Below are positions 63,448 through 64,000 of a stretch of DNA of 64,000 nucleotides, piece by piece (positions within the stretch are counted from its first letter, which is position 1; each line of letters starts with the position of its first letter). The translations under genes and the position numbers were made by a program. Below the pieces are notes generated by a model. The model was given only the letters and a program-made list of their open reading frames with translations. It had not been told where the DNA came from and ran no database searches. The DNA lies in NCBI RefSeq assembly GCF_037991315.1, contig NZ_CP150300.1, positions 2,418,001-2,482,000 on the forward strand. Direction: 5' to 3'. Source of the stretch: Paenibacillus sp. FSL H8-0079. Its GTDB lineage: Bacteria; Bacillota; Bacilli; Paenibacillales; Paenibacillaceae.

Positions 63448-64000
63448 ATGATAAAATCAATGTACTCAGGCGTTTCCGGGATGCGGGGTTTTCAAACAAA
63501 ACTCGACGTAATTGGTAACAATATTGCGAACGTGAACACGGTTGGCTTCAAAGGCAGTCGAGTTATGTTCAAGGATATTATGAGCCAAACTACGGCAGGG
63601 GTAACTGCCCCTGGCGATGCAACTGGTGGTGTCAATGCGAAACAAATTGGTCTTGGTGTAACCGTAGGTTCAATTGATACGCTGCATCTGGCGGGAAGTC
63701 CAATGACAACGAATAATCCAACAGATCTTCGTATTAATGGAGATGGATTCTTTCTTGTACGTTTGAGTGAAGATCAAGAAGTACCCTACCTGACTCGTGC
63801 GGGGGATTTTCATGTGGATGCTGCTCGTAACCTTTTGACATCGGATGGATTGTTTGTTCTGGATAACGGTGGTGGAAATATTACTATTCCAGATGACGTC
63901 GTTTCCTTCACTATTGGCCAGGATGGAACGATTAACCAGACGATGGCAGACGGAACCATCGAAGCGGGTCCACAGATTGGGATAGGTAAAGTTGTCAATC
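63448..64000 (+). CDS. flgE: flagellar hook protein FlgE (5' part, runs off the window)
   Basis: Open from ATG 63448 (eleven bases after GGGAGG) to the window end without a stop: 184 residues. MIKSMYSGVSGMRGFQTKLDVIGNNIANVNTVGFKGSRVMFKDIMSQ matches hook/rod proteins, closest in memory to B. subtilis FlgE, and continues with GDGFFLV and YLTRAGDFHVD. FlgG is similar at the N-terminus, so FlgE vs FlgG is decided by position after flgD. Confidence 0.9.
   Translation, partial: MIKSMYSGVSGMRGFQTKLDVIGNNIANVNTVGFKGSRVMFKDIMSQTTAGVTAPGDATGGVNAKQIGLGVTVGSIDTLHLAGSPMTTNNPTDLRINGDGFFLVRLSEDQEVPYLTRAGDFHVDAARNLLTSDGLFVLDNGGGNITIPDDVVSFTIGQDGTINQTMADGTIEAGPQIGIGKVVN

Noticed and set aside
1..64000. tRNA, rRNA, CRISPR arrays, insertion sequences, integrases
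   Set aside because: None was recognised by eye on either strand; short palindromes seen are regulatory or intergenic.

Overview
The window is a low-to-mid GC Firmicute chromosome segment, most likely Paenibacillus. The gene order follows the Bacillus subtilis ylb–fap–smc–ylq–topA–fla backbone. Family-specific insertions, TTG/GTG starts with strong AGGAGG ribosome sites and sporulation genes (ylbJ) fit Paenibacillaceae. No rRNA, tRNA, insertion sequence, integrase or CRISPR array was seen. Species identity cannot be settled from the sequence alone.

Layout. 1–2.6 kb: the 3' end of a lacZ-type beta-galactosidase and three small genes of unknown function. 2.9–11 kb: rsmD–coaD, ylbJ (reverse), the PDZ/Lon-like protease ylbL, tmcAL (reverse), a flavohaemoglobin hmp (reverse) with an Fnr/Crp-type site placed exactly as a class II activator site, and yceD(ylbN)–rpmF. 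11.1–18.3 kb: a complete type II fatty acid synthesis operon, fapR-plsX-fabH-fabD-fabG-acpP-fabF-rnc, preceded by a recognisable FapR operator. 18.5–28.2 kb: smc, ftsY, a haemolysin III-like membrane protein, ylxM-ffh-rpsP-khpA-rimM-trmD (protein targeting, ribosome maturation, tRNA modification). 28.3–31.1 kb: an insertion relative to B. subtilis carrying a VOC protein, a calcium-motif beta-propeller protein and a secreted polysaccharide deacetylase. 31.4–37.6 kb: rplS, lepB, rbgA, rnhB, a FliK-like protein with a very GC-rich Ala/Pro linker, an FlhB C-terminal-like protein and yraN. 37.6–43 kb: an accessory patch with an orphan lasso-peptide-like precursor gene, a secreted Ig-like-repeat gene broken by one in-frame TAG, a nitroreductase, a YifB/ComM ATPase (reverse) and an OhrR-type regulator. 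43.2–52.4 kb: sucCD, dprA, topA, trmFO, hslV, hslU. 53.4–64 kb: the start of the flagellar operon flgB-flgC-fliE-fliF-fliG-fliH-fliI-fliJ-motE-like-fliK-flgD-(flg_new)-flgE, running off the right edge.

How the genes work together. Lipid synthesis (FapR regulon), secretion (ffh, ftsY, lepB), ribosome assembly (rsmD, rimM, rbgA, rnc, L32, S16, L19) and chromosome maintenance (smc, topA, rnhB, dprA) form the conserved core. Less conserved genes were slotted between core operons. Two features differ from the B. subtilis order: codV/xerC and codY are both missing around hslVU, with a 982-nt non-coding gap where codY would sit, and a ~3 kb insertion separates trmD from rplS.

Most interesting signals: the orphan lasso-type precursor (37932–38093) with paired GATAC-N5-GTATC palindromes upstream; the amber-interrupted secreted repeat protein next to it; the Fnr-like class II site at hmp; nested or promoter-overlapping inverted repeats upstream of the haemolysin III-like gene and smc; and a 15-bp identity between two distant intergenic regions that may mark a dispersed repeat family. 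All functional statements rest on motif recognition and gene context; no database search was run.
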